Shown here: one piece after another, positions 24,859-37,280 of the stretch
Layout of the letters: every line of letters starts with the position of its first letter
Position numbering within the stretch: position 1 is the stretch's first letter
Assembly (NCBI GenBank): GCA_031268195.1
Contig: JAIRXQ010000022.1
Location: 1 to 54,858, forward strand
DNA: 54,858 nt
Reading direction: 5' to 3'
Source of the DNA: Azoarcus sp.
GTDB taxonomy: Bacteria > Pseudomonadota > Gammaproteobacteria > Burkholderiales > Rhodocyclaceae
The notes under the pieces: model-generated
What the model saw: only the letters and a program-made list of their open reading frames with translations
Databases searched by the model: none
What the model was told of the DNA's origin: nothing
Translations under genes and position numbers: made by a program

Positions 24859-27150
24859 TCATTCCTCCGCTCGCGGCGGCACGAGCACTTCGCGGTTGCC
24901 GTTCGCGCCCAGGGGCGAGACGACACCGCTGCGTTCCATTTGTTCGATCAGGCGCGCGGCCCGGTTGTAGCCGATCCGCAGGTGGCGCTGCACCAACGAA
25001 ATCGAGGGCCGCCGCGTCTTGACCACGGTTTCGACGGCCTTGTCGTAGAGCTCGTCGGCCTCGCCATCGCTGTCGCCATCGAGCCCAAGTTCGTCGGAAT
25101 CCTCGTCGGCGGGCGTCAGGATGCCTTCGATGTAATCGGGCGGGCCGTTCTTCTTCAATTGATCGACGACCTTGTGCACCTCGCCGTCCGCGACGAACGC
25201 GCCGTGCACCCGCACCGGCAGCCCGGTGCCCGGCGCGAGATAGAGCATGTCGCCCATGCCGAGCAGGGCTTCGGCCCCCATCTGGTCGAGGATGGTACGC
25301 GAATCGATTTTGCTCGACACCTGAAAAGCGATGCGCGTCGGCACATTGGCTTTGATCAGGCCAGTGATGACATCCACCGAGGGCCGCTGCGTGGCGAGGA
25401 TCAGGTGAATGCCCGCCGCGCGCGCCTTTTGCGCCAGGCGAGCGATGAGCTCTTCCACCTTCTTGCCCACGACCATCATCATGTCGGCGAGCTCGTCTAC
25501 CACCACTACCACGTAGGGCAACAGGTCGAGCGGCTCGGGGTTCTCCGGCGTGATCGTAAACGGATTGGTGAGCGGTTCGCCCGCCTTTTTGGCATCGGTC
25601 ACCGCTTTGTTGAACCCGGCAAGATTGCGCACGCCAACGGCGGCCATCAGCTTGTAGCGCTTGTCCATTTCGCCCACGCACCAGTTAAGCGCGTTGGCAG
25701 CGTGTTTCATGTCGGTGACGACCGGCGCGAGCAGGTGTGGAATGCCTTCGTAGATCGACAGCTCCAGCATCTTGGGGTCGACCATGATGAGGCGCACCTG
25801 TTCGGGCGTGGCCTTGTAGAGCAGCGACAGAATCATGGCGTTGATGCCCACCGATTTGCCGGAGCCGGTAGTCCCCGCCACCAGCAGGTGCGGCATCTTG
25901 GCGAGGTCGGCGCACACCGGCTGGCCGCCGATGTCCTTGCCGAGCGCCACGGTGAGCACGGCGCTCGTGTCATTGAAAACCTTGGAACCGAGGATTTCAG
26001 ACAGGCGCACCATCTGGCGCTTCGGATTGGGCAGCTCCAGCGCCATGCACGACTTGCCGGGCACGGTTTCCACGACGCGAATCGACACCAGCGACAGCGC
26101 GCGCGCCAAGTCCTTGGCGAGATTGACCACCTGCGCACCCTTGACCCCCACCGCCGGTTCGATTTCGTAACGGGTGATGACCGGCCCTGGATAGGCGGCC
26201 AGCACCTTGACTTCGACGCCGAACTCGCCCAACTTGGTTTCGATCAGGCGCGAGGTGTATTCCATGATTTCGGGCGACGGCGGTTCGCCGTTGTTGCCGG
26301 GCGCATCGAGCAGGACGAGCGAGGGCAGCCCGCCGCTGCCCTCGACGAACAGCGTGCGCTGGCGCTCTTTTTCGGCGCGGTTCGAGCGCGGCACCTCGGG
26401 CGCCGAAGGTTCGATGCGCAGCCCGGACCCGGAAGAGGACGCCGTCTGCACGGTTTTCCTGCGGCGGCTCTGCACGGCTTCCTCGCGCCTGCTGGCGACC
26501 CGCCGCCCGACGAGGCGGTCGCGGCAGGCTTGCACGAATGCGAACGCGCCCAGCACGAGCCGCTCCAGCGCCCCGCCGATGCGCTCGGCAATGGACAGCC
26601 ACGAGATGCCGGTAAACAGCGACAACCCCGCCGCCAGCAAAGCCAGCAGCAACAAGGTGCCGCCGGTGTAGCCAAAATAACGTTGCGCCGCCTGCCCGAG
26701 TGAAATACCGAGCCAGCCGCCGGGCTTGTCCGGCAAGAGGAAATCAAAGTTGTGAAAACGCAGGTTTTCGAGCGCGCTGCTGGTGAGCAGCACCACCAAA
26801 AAACCGGACAGGACGACGAAAAACGAATGGCGGTCGAGCGTCGAGCGGTCGCGGAGCCGCCGAAATCCCCACACCAGTGCATAGCCGAGGAACACCACCC
26901 ACCACCAGGCCGAAATGCCGCTCAGCGCAAACAGCAAATCAGCGAGCCAGGCGCCGAAGCTCCCGCCGGGGTTGATGACGTCCGCATCACTCACCTCCAA
27001 GGCATGTACCCAGCTGGGATCGGCTTTGTCGTAGCCGAACAGCACCATACCGATATAGAGCGACATCACGCCGAGAATCAACCAGCGCGCTTCCCGCAAC
27101 AGCAGGGAAATTCTTTCAGGCAGGGGGCGGGACGAAGAACGGGATGCCAT
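24859..27150 (-). CDS. ftsK: DNA translocase FtsK
   Basis: 763 residues, within the shorter FtsK class. The N-terminal membrane domain has about four helices (roughly 20-42, 68-95, 107-125 and 158-185), followed by a short basic linker. The motor domain includes Walker [15 protein letters not shown], Walker B-type [13 protein letters not shown] and [22 protein letters not shown]. The C-terminal gamma winged helix ([31 protein letters not shown], about 695-745) recognises KOPS sites. It pumps chromosome termini through the septum. The lolA start codon is nested at the ftsK stop. Confidence 0.97.
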   Translation of the reverse strand: MASRSSSRPLPERISLLLREARWLILGVMSLYIGMVLFGYDKADPSWVHALEVSDADVINPGGSFGAWLADLLFALSGISAWWWVVFLGYALVWGFRRLRDRSTLDRHSFFVVLSGFLVVLLTSSALENLRFHNFDFLLPDKPGGWLGISLGQAAQRYFGYTGGTLLLLALLAAGLSLFTGISWLSIAERIGGALERLVLGAFAFVQACRDRLVGRRVASRREEAVQSRRRKTVQTASSSGSGLRIEPSAPEVPRSNRAEKERQRTLFVEGSGGLPSLVLLDAPGNNGEPPSPEIMEYTSRLIETKLGEFGVEVKVLAAYPGPVITRYEIEPAVGVKGAQVVNLAKDLARALSLVSIRVVETVPGKSCMALELPNPKRQMVRLSEILGSKVFNDTSAVLTVALGKDIGGQPVCADLAKMPHLLVAGTTGSGKSVGINAMILSLLYKATPEQVRLIMVDPKMLELSIYEGIPHLLAPVVTDMKHAANALNWCVGEMDKRYKLMAAVGVRNLAGFNKAVTDAKKAGEPLTNPFTITPENPEPLDLLPYVVVVVDELADMMMVVGKKVEELIARLAQKARAAGIHLILATQRPSVDVITGLIKANVPTRIAFQVSSKIDSRTILDQMGAEALLGMGDMLYLAPGTGLPVRVHGAFVADGEVHKVVDQLKKNGPPDYIEGILTPADEDSDELGLDGDSDGEADELYDKAVETVVKTRRPSISLVQRHLRIGYNRAARLIEQMERSGVVSPLGANGNREVLVPPRAEE

Positions 27151-27303
27151 CGGGGGAAAGACTCGAACGGAAACGAAGCGTGGAATTATAGCGCCTCGTT
27201 CCGGCGGCTCCCCCTGCCTTGGCGAATCAGCAACATGCGCGAACCGGGCCGCGCCGCCGCGCCGCTCCGGCCCGGAAAGCGGCGGCGGACGGGCAATGCC
27301 CGC

Positions 27304-27978
27304 TCAGGCGTCCGCGCCCAGACGCTCGTGCAGGACGATGCCGCGCGTCGTCTCTTCGATCAGACCTTGCTGACCGAGGTCTTTCATCACCCGGCTGACC
27401 ATTTCGCGCGAAGCGCCGATCATGCGGGCGATGTCCTGCTTGGAAATCTTGTGCGCGACGATGGATTCGCCGTTGATGTCCTCGGCCATCTCGATCAGCA
27501 GCCCGGCCACGCGTCCGTAGACATCCATGAGCGCGAGGCTTTCGATCTTGCGATCGGCGTTGCGCAGCCGCTCGGCCAGATTGCACATGATGCGCCAGGC
27601 CACCTCGAAGTGGTCCTGCATCAACTGGCGGAACGATTGCTTGGTGATCGTTACCAGATCGGCGGCGACCACCGGCACCACCGAGGCCGAGCGCGGCTGA
27701 TCTCCGAACATCCCCATCTCGCCGAAGATTTCGCCCTGGCCGAGAATGGAGAGAATCACTTCACGTCCATCTTCGTCGCTCACCACGACCTTGAGGCTGC
27801 CGGTGAGTACGAAATAGACGTAATCGGTACGCTCTCCCGCGCGCACCACCGATTGTCCGCGCGGATAGTGCCGCATCATCGCCACCTGGGCGATCGAGCT
27901 GAGCACATCGTCGGTCAATCCGGCGAACAGTGGAAAAGTTTTCAGCGCGGTAGTCGAAACTAGGGCAGGCCGGTTCAT
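27304..27978 (-). CDS. Crp/Fnr-family transcriptional regulator
   Basis: 224 residues. The N-terminal cNMP-type beta-barrel (about 10-125) has GSLKVVVSDEDGREVILSILGQGEIFGEMGMFGD followed by RSAS, so the glutamate and Arg-Ser of the cAMP pocket are retained. A dimer helix leads to a C-terminal HTH with ISKQDIARMIGASREMVSRVMKDL, in which REMVSRV resembles the CRP recognition helix. There are no clustered N-terminal cysteines, so it is CRP-like, not an FNR-type oxygen sensor. It lies between ftsK and trxB, divergent from trxB. Targets cannot be told from sequence. Confidence 0.92.
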   Translation of the reverse strand: MNRPALVSTTALKTFPLFAGLTDDVLSSIAQVAMMRHYPRGQSVVRAGERTDYVYFVLTGSLKVVVSDEDGREVILSILGQGEIFGEMGMFGDQPRSASVVPVVAADLVTITKQSFRQLMQDHFEVAWRIMCNLAERLRNADRKIESLALMDVYGRVAGLLIEMAEDINGESIVAHKISKQDIARMIGASREMVSRVMKDLGQQGLIEETTRGIVLHERLGADA

Positions 27979-29204
<1,226 letters not shown>

Positions 29205-29218
29205 AAATCCGGCGGCGT

Positions 29219-29767
29219 ATGGCATCACCGACTGAAAACGACCGCGCCTTGTTCCTTCGCGCCGTCGCGGGCACGCGCCCGCTGCCGGCGGCGAACCGCG
29301 TCGAAGCCTCGCTGCCGCCGCCGCCCGAACCGCGCCAGCGCCGCCTGGACGAATCCGCCGCGCTCGACGCTTCGCTCACCGCCGCACCCAGTCTTGAGGA
29401 CCGCCTCGACAGCGGCGAGGAAAGCGCCTTCCTGCGTCCGGGCCTGCGCCGCCGCGTGCTGGTCGACCTGCGCCGCGGCCGTTGGGCGACACAGGACAAA
29501 ATCGACCTGCACGGACTCACCCGCGACGAGGCGCGTGCCGCGCTATCGGCGTTCGTCGCCGCAGCGCTCGCGCAAGGCAAGCGCTGCGTGCGCGTCATTC
29601 ACGGCAAGGGGCTCGGTTCGCCGGGCGGCGTGCCAGTGCTCAAGCAGCTGTCGCGCGGCTGGCTCGCGCAACGCGAGGACATTCTCGCCTTCTGTCAGGC
29701 CAACCCGCACGAAGGCGGTTCGGGCGCCTTGCTGGTGCTGCTGCGCGCCGCCGGCGCGGGACGATAA
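29219..29767 (+). CDS. Smr-domain protein (MutS2 C-terminal-like nuclease domain)
   Basis: 182 residues from the ATG at 29219, just after trxB; the frame is open into trxB but that part is non-coding. The N-terminal half is Arg/Pro-rich. The C-terminal Smr domain (about 98-180) has KIDLHGLTRDEAR, CVRVIHGKGLGSPGG and the closing GGSGALLVLLR. Smr domains of this kind show DNA- or RNA-nicking activity in some members and DLHG is the key motif. Small Smr proteins near trxB are common in Betaproteobacteria. Cellular role not established. Confidence 0.9.
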   Translation: MASPTENDRALFLRAVAGTRPLPAANRVEASLPPPPEPRQRRLDESAALDASLTAAPSLEDRLDSGEESAFLRPGLRRRVLVDLRRGRWATQDKIDLHGLTRDEARAALSAFVAAALAQGKRCVRVIHGKGLGSPGGVPVLKQLSRGWLAQREDILAFCQANPHEGGSGALLVLLRAAGAGR

Positions 29768-29797
29768 AAAGGCCCGCCGGGCGCACCGGCGAGCCTT
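29766..29797 (-). terminator. Rho-independent terminator of glnB
   Basis: On the minus strand AAGGCTCGCCGG and CCGGCGGGCCTT form a stem with one mismatch around a TGCG-type loop, followed by TTTTT. It starts about 20 bases after the glnB stop. It also lies just past the convergent Smr gene, so it may serve both. Confidence 0.75.
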
Positions 29798-29815
29798 GCC
29801 GCAAAACCGGAACGT

Positions 29816-30235
<420 letters not shown>

Positions 30236-30344
30236 TCACACAACGCCCCGCCGAATGCCCGCCAGGGCGTCAACCCCGCCGTACGCACGCCGATATAGCA
30301 GATAAACAAAACCAAATATCCCCAGCCCCGACAGAGAGACCCAC

Positions 30345-30620
30345 ATGAACACGCCGCGACATCTTGCCCTGCTTCAAGGCGGACGCCAGGACAGTCTCGC
30401 CACCACGAGCCGCTCGGCCAATATCGAGCATGCCATCTCCAACGCCATCCACGCGGGCTATCACATCGGCAGACTGGTGCGCATCGGACAGGTAGACGGC
30501 GCCATCGTCGGCTACAACATCGGCCACTTCGGACTGTTCAGCGGCAAGGACTATCCCCTGCTGGTGCGCACACGCTACGGCATCACCAAGTGCAGTCTGG
30601 CCGAAATCGACACAGGTTGA
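30345..30620 (+). CDS. Conserved small protein, unknown function
   Basis: 91 residues, preceded by AGAGAG as a ribosome-binding site. The soluble sequence has a Ser/Ala-rich helical segment (residues 17-38) and a glycine-rich beta-like segment HIGRLVRIGQVDGAIVGYNIGHFG (given in parts: residues 40-49 and 50-63). I recognise no named family; similar proteins may exist in related Betaproteobacteria. No signal peptide, membrane span or cysteine-rich site (one Cys near the end). It is isolated between divergent glnB and convergent ppa. Confidence 0.65.
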   Translation: MNTPRHLALLQGGRQDSLATTSRSANIEHAISNAIHAGYHIGRLVRIGQVDGAIVGYNIGHFGLFSGKDYPLLVRTRYGITKCSLAEIDTG

Positions 30621-30687
30621 CCCGGCCGGCGCGGCATCACGAGCCGCGCCGGCCGCCCTGCACTGATGCGCTGACTCACTGACGCGC

Positions 30688-31218
30688 TTACTTCTTCGCG
30701 GCGTTGGCCACGCCTGCGAGGATTTCTTTTTTCGCCTCATCGAGCGTGCCCCAGCCCAGAATCTTCACCCACTTGCCCGCTTCCAGATCCTTGTAGTGCT
30801 CGAAGAAATGCACGGTCTGCTTCATCAGCAGTTCGGGGAGATCTTCGATGCCTTTCACCTCGTCGTAAAGCGGCGTGAGCTTGGAAACCGGCACCGCGAT
30901 GATCTTGGCGTCGATGCCTCCATCATCTTCCATCTTCAGCACGCCCACCGGCCGCACCCGGATGACCGCACCCGGAAAGAGCGGAAACGGCGTCGCCACC
31001 AGCACGTCCACCGGGTCGCCGTCGCCGGAAATCGTTTGCGGCACATAGCCGTAATTGAGCGGGTAGCGCATCGAGGTGCCCATGAAGCGGTCGACGAACA
31101 CCGCGCCGCTCTCCTTGTCCACCTCGAACTTGATCGGATCGGCCTGCGCCGGAATTTCGATGATGACGTTGACATCGTTGGGCACGTCCTTGCCGGCCTT
31201 GACGAGATCCAGTCCCAT
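30688..31218 (-). CDS. ppa: Inorganic pyrophosphatase (family I)
   Basis: 176 residues, the hexameric bacterial type. It hydrolyses pyrophosphate with Mg2+. The metal-binding signature DGDPVDVLV has Asp66, Asp68 and Asp71; NYGYVPQT and [11 protein letters not shown] are also conserved. CAGGAG ribosome-binding site upstream. The gene diverges from ribF, with a TATAAT on the minus strand at 31259-31254 as a possible -10. Confidence 0.97.
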   Translation of the reverse strand: MGLDLVKAGKDVPNDVNVIIEIPAQADPIKFEVDKESGAVFVDRFMGTSMRYPLNYGYVPQTISGDGDPVDVLVATPFPLFPGAVIRVRPVGVLKMEDDGGIDAKIIAVPVSKLTPLYDEVKGIEDLPELLMKQTVHFFEHYKDLEAGKWVKILGWGTLDEAKKEILAGVANAAKK

Positions 31219-31253
31219 GAATGGCTCCTGTTGGGTTTGTGGGAAAGGAGGGG

Positions 31254-31318
31254 ATTATAAGCCGCTGCGCCGGACGGGACGGCAAGCGAAGGCACCCCGC
31301 CGCCTTTGCCAGTATAAT
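31254..31318. promoter_or_regulatory. Divergent -10 elements for ppa and ribF
   Basis: A perfect TATAAT occurs on the minus strand at 31259-31254 (towards ppa) and another on the plus strand at 31313-31318 (22 bases before the ribF ATG). Neither has a good -35 hexamer at 16-18 bases, so assignment rests on the -10s and position. Confidence 0.45.
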
Positions 31319-31340
31319 TAGCGCCTTTTTTCGAGCGCTC

Positions 31341-32285
31341 ATGCAGGTTCTTCGCGGCCATTCCAACCCCTCCGGGCAGCCCTGCGTGCTTTCCATCGGC
31401 AACTTCGACGGTTTGCACCTTGGACACCGGGCATTGCTACGGCTGCTTGTCGATAAGGCAAGCGCGCTGGGACTGCCCGCGTCGGTGCTGACCTTCGAGC
31501 CGCATCCACGCGAGTATTTCGCGCCGGACGACGTCCCGGCGCGGCTCACTTCCCTGCGTGAAAAGCTGCTGCTGCTCGCGGATTGCGGCGTGGAGCGCGT
31601 GCATGTGCAGCGGTTCGATGCATCGCTCGCACGACTGTCCGCGCAGGCGTTCATCGACAGCGTGCTGGTGCGCGGCCTGCGGGCGCGGCATGTGTTCGTG
31701 GGCGACGATTTTCGCTTCGGAAGCGGGCGCGATGGCAATTTCGCCATGTTGCAAGCGGCGGGCAGCAGGCACGGCTTCGAGGTCGAATCCATGCCAACCC
31801 TGACCATCGCCGGGGAGCGGGTGTCGAGTTCCGCCTTGCGGCAGGCGCTCGCAGCGGGCGAGATGGAACACGCCACACGGCTGCTCGGGCGGCCGTACAG
31901 CCTCGCCGGGCGGGTGAGACATGGGGCGCGGCTTGGGCGCAAACTCGGCTTTCCCACGCTCAATGTGCCGTTCTACCATCGCCGCCCGGCCTTGAGCGGC
32001 GTGTTCGCGGCAGCCGTCGAGGGGGTGGCGGCGACGCGGCAAGCGGCCGTGGTCAACATCGGCTGGCGTCCGAGCGTCACGAAAACTCCGCAACCGCAAC
32101 TCGAAGCCCATCTCATCGACTGGGCGGGCATATGCTACGGCGCGTTCGTTCGGGTGCATCTTTTCCACAAACTGCGCGACGAAATCTGCTTTCCGTCGCT
32201 CGATGCGCTCAAAACCCAGATCGGACGCGACCGGGAGGCGGCCCGCGACTGGCTTACCCAACACCCCGACGCCCTGCGCGGTTGA
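31341..32285 (+). CDS. ribF: Bifunctional riboflavin kinase/FAD synthetase
   Basis: 314 residues from the ATG at 31341. The N-terminal FAD synthetase (nucleotidyltransferase) domain has SIGNFDGLHLGH at 18-29 and FVGDDFRFGSGRDGN; the C-terminal riboflavin kinase domain has RVRHGARLGRKLGFPTLN. It makes FMN and FAD from riboflavin. It is the first gene of the ribF-ileS-lspA-fkpB-ispH unit, an order conserved widely in Proteobacteria, with ileS 18 bases downstream. Confidence 0.96.
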   Translation: MQVLRGHSNPSGQPCVLSIGNFDGLHLGHRALLRLLVDKASALGLPASVLTFEPHPREYFAPDDVPARLTSLREKLLLLADCGVERVHVQRFDASLARLSAQAFIDSVLVRGLRARHVFVGDDFRFGSGRDGNFAMLQAAGSRHGFEVESMPTLTIAGERVSSSALRQALAAGEMEHATRLLGRPYSLAGRVRHGARLGRKLGFPTLNVPFYHRRPALSGVFAAAVEGVAATRQAAVVNIGWRPSVTKTPQPQLEAHLIDWAGICYGAFVRVHLFHKLRDEICFPSLDALKTQIGRDREAARDWLTQHPDALRG

Positions 32286-32303
32286 AACGATCAGGAACAG
32301 GCC

Positions 32304-35192
32304 ATGACCCATTACCGGCAAACACTCAATCTTCCCGACACGCCGTTTCCGATGCGCGGCGACTTGCCCAAACGCGAACCGGGCTGGATCGCGGACTGGC
32401 AGAAGAAAAAGCTCTACGAACGCATCCGCGCCGCCAGCGCCGGACGGCCCCGCTACATCCTGCACGATGGCCCGCCCTACGCCAACGGCATCCTGCATCT
32501 GGGCCACGCGCTCAACAAGATTCTGAAGGACATCATCATCCGCGCCAGAACGCTGGCCGGGTTCGATGCGCCCTATATCCCCGGCTGGGATTGCCACGGC
32601 CTGCCGATCGAACACAAGGTGGAAGTCACGCACGGCAAACATCTGCCCGCCGACAAGGTACGCGAACTGTGCCGCGCCTACGCGGCGGAACAGGTGGACA
32701 TCCAGAAGGCCGATTTCATCCGCCTCGGCGTGCTGGGCGATTGGGACAATCCGTATCTGACGATGGATTTCGCCAACGAAGCGAATGAAATCCGCGCGCT
32801 GGCGCGCATGGTGGCGGGCGGCTACGTCTTCAAGGGTCTGAAACCGGTGAATTGGTGCTTCGACTGCGGTTCCGCCCTGGCCGAGGCTGAAGTCGAATAC
32901 GCCGACAAGCCCTCGCCCGCCATCGATGTCGCGTTCCCGGTGAGCGAGGCGGACGCGGGCAAGCTCGCGGCGGCTTTCGGGCTGCCAGACCTGCCCAAAC
33001 CGGCAGCGGCGGTGATCTGGACGACGACACCGTGGACGATTCCCGCCAATCAGGCCCTGAACATGCATCCCGACTTCGACTACGTGTTGGTCGATGCCGG
33101 CGAGCGCCTGCTGGTGCTGGCAAAGGAGCTGGCCGCGGACGCCCTCCAGCGCTACGCGCACTTCCGCCGTCACGCCTCGCGTGCCACCTCCCCCGAAGGG
33201 GAAGGCTCACAGAAAGGCCCCCGCCTCGAAGGGGCCGCCGGCGGCGCGGACGACCAGGGGGGCACGGTGCTGGCCGAAGCGAAGGGCCGGAGGCTTGAGA
33301 AGATCGAATTCCGCCATCCGTTCTATGACCGCGCCGCGCCCGTGTATCTGGCCGATTACGTCAGCGCGGATGCGGGCACCGGCATCGTACACTCGGCGCC
33401 GGCGCACGGCATCGACGACTTCAATTCATGGCTCGCCTACGGCGGCGGACGCGACGAGATTCTCTCCATCGTGCGCGGCGATGGCCGCTACGTGGACGAT
33501 CTGCCCTTTTTCGGCGGCATGAACATCTGGAAGGCGAACGAGGCCGTGCTCGCCAAGCTGGCCGACGTCGGCGCCCTGCTCTCTCACAGCAAGATCACCC
33601 ACAGTTACATGCACTGCTGGCGGCACAAGACACCGCTCATCTATCGCGCCACGGTGCAATGGTTCGTGGGCATGGATCGCAAGGCGGCGGACGGCTCCAC
33701 CTTGCGCGAACGCGCCCTGCACGGCGTCGAGGCCACCGAGTTCTTCCCCGCCTGGGGACAGGCGCGGCTGCACGCAATGATCGCCAGCCGCCCCGACTGG
33801 TGCATCTCGCGCCAGCGCAACTGGGGCGTGCCCATTCCGCTTTTCGTCCACAAGCAGACGGGCCAGATGCATCCGCGCACCGTCGAATTGATGGAGGAAG
33901 TCGCACAGCGCGTGGAAAAGGAAGGCATCGAGACATGGTTCAAGCTCGACGCCGCCGAGCTGCTCGGTAACGAAGCGGCGGAGTACGACAAGATCAATGA
34001 CACGCTCGATGTGTGGTTCGACTCCGGCACGACGCACTGGCATGTGCTGCGCGGCTCGCATCCGGTGGCACACGCGAGCGGCCCGGCGGCAGATTTGTAC
34101 CTCGAAGGCTCCGACCAACATCGCGGCTGGTTCCACTCGTCGCTGCTGACCGGCGCGGCCATCGATGGGCATCCGCCCTATCGGGCACTGCTGACGCACG
34201 GTTTTACCGTCGACGGACAGGGCCGCAAGATGAGCAAGTCGCTCGGCAATGTTGTGTTGCCGCAGGAAGTCTCCGGCAAGAACGGCGCGGAAATCCTCCG
34301 TTTGTGGGTGGCCTCCACCGATTATTCCGGCGAATTGGCGCTGTCGGACGAAATCCTCAAACGTGTCATCGAAGCGTACCGCCGCATCCGCAACACGGTG
34401 CGGTTCCTGCTCGCCAACACAGCCGATTTCGACACCGGGACCGATATGCTGCCGGTCGCGGAGTGGGTGGAAATCGACCGCTACGCCCTCGTCTTGCTGC
34501 GAAAACTACAAGCGCAGGCGGAAATCGACTACGAGCGCCACGAGTTCCACCGTGTCGTGCAGGCGCTGCAAACCTTCTGCTCCGAGGATTTGGGCGCGTT
34601 CTACCTCAACATCCTGAAAGACCGCCTCTACACCACGGCGGCGAACTCGCGCGCGCGCCGTTCGGCGCAGAGCGCGCTCTGGCACATCACGCAAACGCTC
34701 ACCAGATTGATGGCGCCGATCCTCGCTTTCACCGCCGAAGAAATCTGGCAGACGATCACCCGGGACGAAAACGAATCCGTGATGCTGCATACATGGCATG
34801 TGCCACCGCAAGCACCGGACGAGGCGGCGCTCGCCGCACGCTGGGCGCACATCGGCGCGACGCGCCTCGATGTGCTGAAGGCGCTGGAGGCCCTGCGCAT
34901 CGAAGGCAAGATCGGCGCGGACTTGCAGGCCGCCGTCACCGTGACGGCGGAAGGCGAACAGTTCGACGCCCTCGCCTCGCTTGGCGATGACCTCAAATTC
35001 GTCTTCATTACCTCGGCGGCCACGCTGAAGAAAGGCCCGTTCAAGGTCGAAGTCAGCATCGCCCCCGGCACGAAATGCGAACGGTGCTGGCATATGCGCG
35101 AAGACGTGGGGCAGGACGCCGAACACCCCGAAATCTGCGGACGCTGCGCAAGCAACCTGTTCGGTGCGGGCGAGAGGCGCGAGCATGCCTGA
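32304..35192 (+). CDS. ileS: Isoleucyl-tRNA synthetase with an unusual insertion
   Basis: 962 residues. Class I synthetase: HIGH-type motif [15 protein letters not shown] near residue 60, KMSKS in [10 protein letters not shown], the CP1 editing domain between them with [14 protein letters not shown] and [16 protein letters not shown], an anticodon-binding C-terminal domain and a final zinc finger with CERC and CGRC. Within CP1, between RYA and VLAEAKG, about 36 residues rich in Gly, Arg, Pro and Glu (nt about 33157-33264) replace the few expected from homologues I remember. The DNA there is GC-palindromic. The frame stays open, so the protein is probably functional with a disordered loop. Confidence 0.95.
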   Translation: MTHYRQTLNLPDTPFPMRGDLPKREPGWIADWQKKKLYERIRAASAGRPRYILHDGPPYANGILHLGHALNKILKDIIIRARTLAGFDAPYIPGWDCHGLPIEHKVEVTHGKHLPADKVRELCRAYAAEQVDIQKADFIRLGVLGDWDNPYLTMDFANEANEIRALARMVAGGYVFKGLKPVNWCFDCGSALAEAEVEYADKPSPAIDVAFPVSEADAGKLAAAFGLPDLPKPAAAVIWTTTPWTIPANQALNMHPDFDYVLVDAGERLLVLAKELAADALQRYAHFRRHASRATSPEGEGSQKGPRLEGAAGGADDQGGTVLAEAKGRRLEKIEFRHPFYDRAAPVYLADYVSADAGTGIVHSAPAHGIDDFNSWLAYGGGRDEILSIVRGDGRYVDDLPFFGGMNIWKANEAVLAKLADVGALLSHSKITHSYMHCWRHKTPLIYRATVQWFVGMDRKAADGSTLRERALHGVEATEFFPAWGQARLHAMIASRPDWCISRQRNWGVPIPLFVHKQTGQMHPRTVELMEEVAQRVEKEGIETWFKLDAAELLGNEAAEYDKINDTLDVWFDSGTTHWHVLRGSHPVAHASGPAADLYLEGSDQHRGWFHSSLLTGAAIDGHPPYRALLTHGFTVDGQGRKMSKSLGNVVLPQEVSGKNGAEILRLWVASTDYSGELALSDEILKRVIEAYRRIRNTVRFLLANTADFDTGTDMLPVAEWVEIDRYALVLLRKLQAQAEIDYERHEFHRVVQALQTFCSEDLGAFYLNILKDRLYTTAANSRARRSAQSALWHITQTLTRLMAPILAFTAEEIWQTITRDENESVMLHTWHVPPQAPDEAALAARWAHIGATRLDVLKALEALRIEGKIGADLQAAVTVTAEGEQFDALASLGDDLKFVFITSAATLKKGPFKVEVSIAPGTKCERCWHMREDVGQDAEHPEICGRCASNLFGAGERREHA
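33157..33264. repeat. In-frame GC-rich palindromic insertion inside ileS
   Basis: This stretch of about 108 bases contains CCCCGAAGGGG-type and GGCCCC...GGGGCC inverted repeats and encodes low-complexity Gly/Ala/Arg-rich residues within the editing domain of IleS. The character resembles intergenic palindromic repeats; a multiple of three keeps the gene open. Boundaries are estimated from conserved IleS residues on both sides. Confidence 0.5.
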
Positions 35193-35700
35193 TCGCAGAG
35201 CAGGCTTTTTCGCGGCGATGGCCCCCTGGCTGACGATCATCGTCATCGTGGCGGCGCTCGACCAGGCGACGAAGGAGATGGCGCTCAAAAGTTTCCTGCC
35301 CGGCGAACGGCTCACGCTCACGCCTTTCTTCGATCTCGTACTCGCCTTCAATCCCGGCGCGGCGTTCAGCTTTCTCGCCGAACACTCGGGCTGGCAGCGC
35401 TGGTTCTTCACCGGGCTGGCGACGCTCGTCTGCGCGTGGCTGCTGGTGATGATCTGGCAACACCGCGAAACGCGCCTGCTGCCGCTCGCCTTCTCGTTCG
35501 TCGTCGGCGGTGCGCTTGGCAACGTCATCGACCGCGTCCGGCTCGGCCACGTGGTCGATTTCCTCTCCTTCCACGCCGGAGAGCACTACTGGCCCGCGTT
35601 CAACCTTGCGGATTCGGCCATCACCCTCGGCGTCATCCTGATGCTCGCCAGCCAGTTCGGCGGCAAACCCAAAACCGCCCCCCCGGAGCCGCCCGCGTGA
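35185..35700 (+). CDS. lspA: Lipoprotein signal peptidase (signal peptidase II)
   Basis: 171 residues from the ATG at 35185, which overlaps the ileS stop by 8 bases. Four membrane helices are visible (about 12-28, 70-90, 97-115 and 136-156). The aspartyl-protease pair is Asp125 in GHVVDFL and Asp143 in [17 protein letters not shown] and NPGAAFSFL are also conserved. It removes signal peptides of prolipoproteins such as BamE and NlpD encoded in this window. Confidence 0.96.
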   Translation: MPDRRAGFFAAMAPWLTIIVIVAALDQATKEMALKSFLPGERLTLTPFFDLVLAFNPGAAFSFLAEHSGWQRWFFTGLATLVCAWLLVMIWQHRETRLLPLAFSFVVGGALGNVIDRVRLGHVVDFLSFHAGEHYWPAFNLADSAITLGVILMLASQFGGKPKTAPPEPPA

Positions 35701-36128
35701 GCCAGCCCAACGTCGCCGCCGACAGCCTCGTCACCCTGCACTACCGCATCACGCTGCCCAACGGCCAGCCGCTGCTCTCGACTTTCGAGTCGACGCCCGC
35801 CACGCTGAAACTTGGCGCGGGCGAAATGCTCCCGGCGATGGAACGCCTGATCGTCGGTCTGCCCGTCGGCGCGCGTCAAACCTTCGAGCTCGCCCCCGAT
35901 GAGGCTTTCGGCCCGCACCGCCCCGAGCTCGTGGAGCGCGTCCGCCGCGCGCACATGCCCGATGAGGAAATCGAGCCCCTGAGCGTCATGGAATTCCTCG
36001 CCCCCGACGGCTCGAAGTATTCCGGCCTCGTGCGCGAAATCGACGCCGAATCGGCGTTGGTCGACTTCAACCATCCGCTCGCGGGGAAAGCGATCCGGCT
36101 GGAAGTGGAAATCGTCGGGGCGGCGTGA
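35697..36128 (+). CDS. fkpB: FKBP-type peptidyl-prolyl isomerase (FkpB/SlpA)
   Basis: 143 residues from a GTG that overlaps the lspA stop (GTGA), with GGAG upstream. The FKBP barrel is interrupted by an insert-in-flap domain, as in SlyD/Slp[44 protein letters not shown], then [14 protein letters not shown] and the closing [17 protein letters not shown]. It lacks the His-rich metal tail of SlyD. A cytoplasmic folding helper; its place between lspA and ispH is the conserved one. Confidence 0.93.
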   Translation: MSQPNVAADSLVTLHYRITLPNGQPLLSTFESTPATLKLGAGEMLPAMERLIVGLPVGARQTFELAPDEAFGPHRPELVERVRRAHMPDEEIEPLSVMEFLAPDGSKYSGLVREIDAESALVDFNHPLAGKAIRLEVEIVGAA

Positions 36129-36132
36129 GGCC

Positions 36133-37071
36133 GTGGCGGACACCGAAATCCTCCTTGCCAGTCCGCGCGGCTTTTGTGCCGGGGTGGAACGCGCCATCGA
36201 GATCGTCGAGCATGCGCTGACCCGTTTCGGCGCGCCGATCTACGTGCGCCACGAAGTCGTGCATAACCGTTACGTGGTCGATGGGCTGCGCTCGCGCGGG
36301 GCGATCTTCGTCGAGACGCTGGACGAAGTGCCCGACGGTGCAACGCTCATTTTCAGCGCGCACGGCGTGCCGCGCGCGGTGCGCGACGAGGCGGCGCGGC
36401 GCGGCCTGCGGACGTTCGACGCCACCTGTCCGCTCGTGACCAAGGTACATCTGGAAGTAGCGCGCATGCATGCGCAGGGCCGCGAAGTAGTGATGATCGG
36501 CCATCGCGGACACCCGGAAGTCGAGGGCACGATGGGACAGATCGACGACGGCATTCATCTGGTCGAGAACGCCGCCGATGCCGCGCATCTGCAAACCGCC
36601 CGTCCCGAAGCGCTTTCCTACGTGACGCAGACGACGCTTTCGGTCGATGACGCTTCGAGCATCGTCGCCGCCCTGCGCACACGCTTTCCATCGCTGGCCG
36701 GGCCGAAGAAGGACGACATCTGCTACGCGACGCAGAACCGGCAGGATGCCGTGAAGCATCTGGCTGGAGAAGCCGACATCGTCCTGGTCGTCGGCTCAAG
36801 GAACAGTTCCAACTCCAACCGCCTGCGCGAAGTCGCGGCGCTGCGCGGCGTGCCCGCGCACCTCGTCGACGACGCCCGTGACATCGACCCCACATGGCTC
36901 GCTGGCAAACACAAGATCGGCGTCACCGCGGGCGCCTCCGCCCCGGAAGTGCTGATCGCGGAAGTCATCGCGCACTTGCAGGAACTCACCGGCGCAACGG
37001 TGCACGAACTCGCGGGCGTCCCGGAAAAAACGGTGTTTCCGCTGCCGAAGGAGCTACAGCAGCGCAGTTGA
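36133..37071 (+). CDS. ispH: 4-hydroxy-3-methylbut-2-enyl diphosphate reductase
   Basis: 312 residues from a GTG at 36133 with TGAGG four bases upstream. The last enzyme of the MEP isoprenoid pathway, giving IPP and DMAPP. The three [4Fe-4S] ligands are Cys15 (RGFCAGV), Cys99 (DATCPLV) and Cys197 (ICYATQNRQ); HEVVHN and the SFSN-type NSSNSNRL loop are intact. It ends the ribF operon. dxs and ispA of the same route lie 2-4 kb downstream. Confidence 0.97.
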   Translation: MADTEILLASPRGFCAGVERAIEIVEHALTRFGAPIYVRHEVVHNRYVVDGLRSRGAIFVETLDEVPDGATLIFSAHGVPRAVRDEAARRGLRTFDATCPLVTKVHLEVARMHAQGREVVMIGHRGHPEVEGTMGQIDDGIHLVENAADAAHLQTARPEALSYVTQTTLSVDDASSIVAALRTRFPSLAGPKKDDICYATQNRQDAVKHLAGEADIVLVVGSRNSSNSNRLREVAALRGVPAHLVDDARDIDPTWLAGKHKIGVTAGASAPEVLIAEVIAHLQELTGATVHELAGVPEKTVFPLPKELQQRS

Positions 37072-37280
37072 GTCGCCGGGTCATTTTCGCCCGCAGACGA
37101 TGCGACCGTGAAAACTTCCCACAGCTCCCCGAAAAGGGGGCGCGAGCGTATCGTAATGCACTCGAATCACGTAAAACCACGTACTGCACAGGGCCTCCGC
37201 AGCCCCTATATTCTGGGAACCCAAGACCCAATGAGCGCAGAAAACAAGAATGCGCACCCAACCAGAGGCAGGTATAGGTC

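Noticed and set aside
24940-26703. Plus-strand frame of 587 codons
   Set aside because: Antisense of ftsK; ftsK has intact Walker motifs and the gamma domain.
31437-33173. Minus-strand frame of 578 codons
   Set aside because: Antisense of ribF and the start of ileS; no family features.
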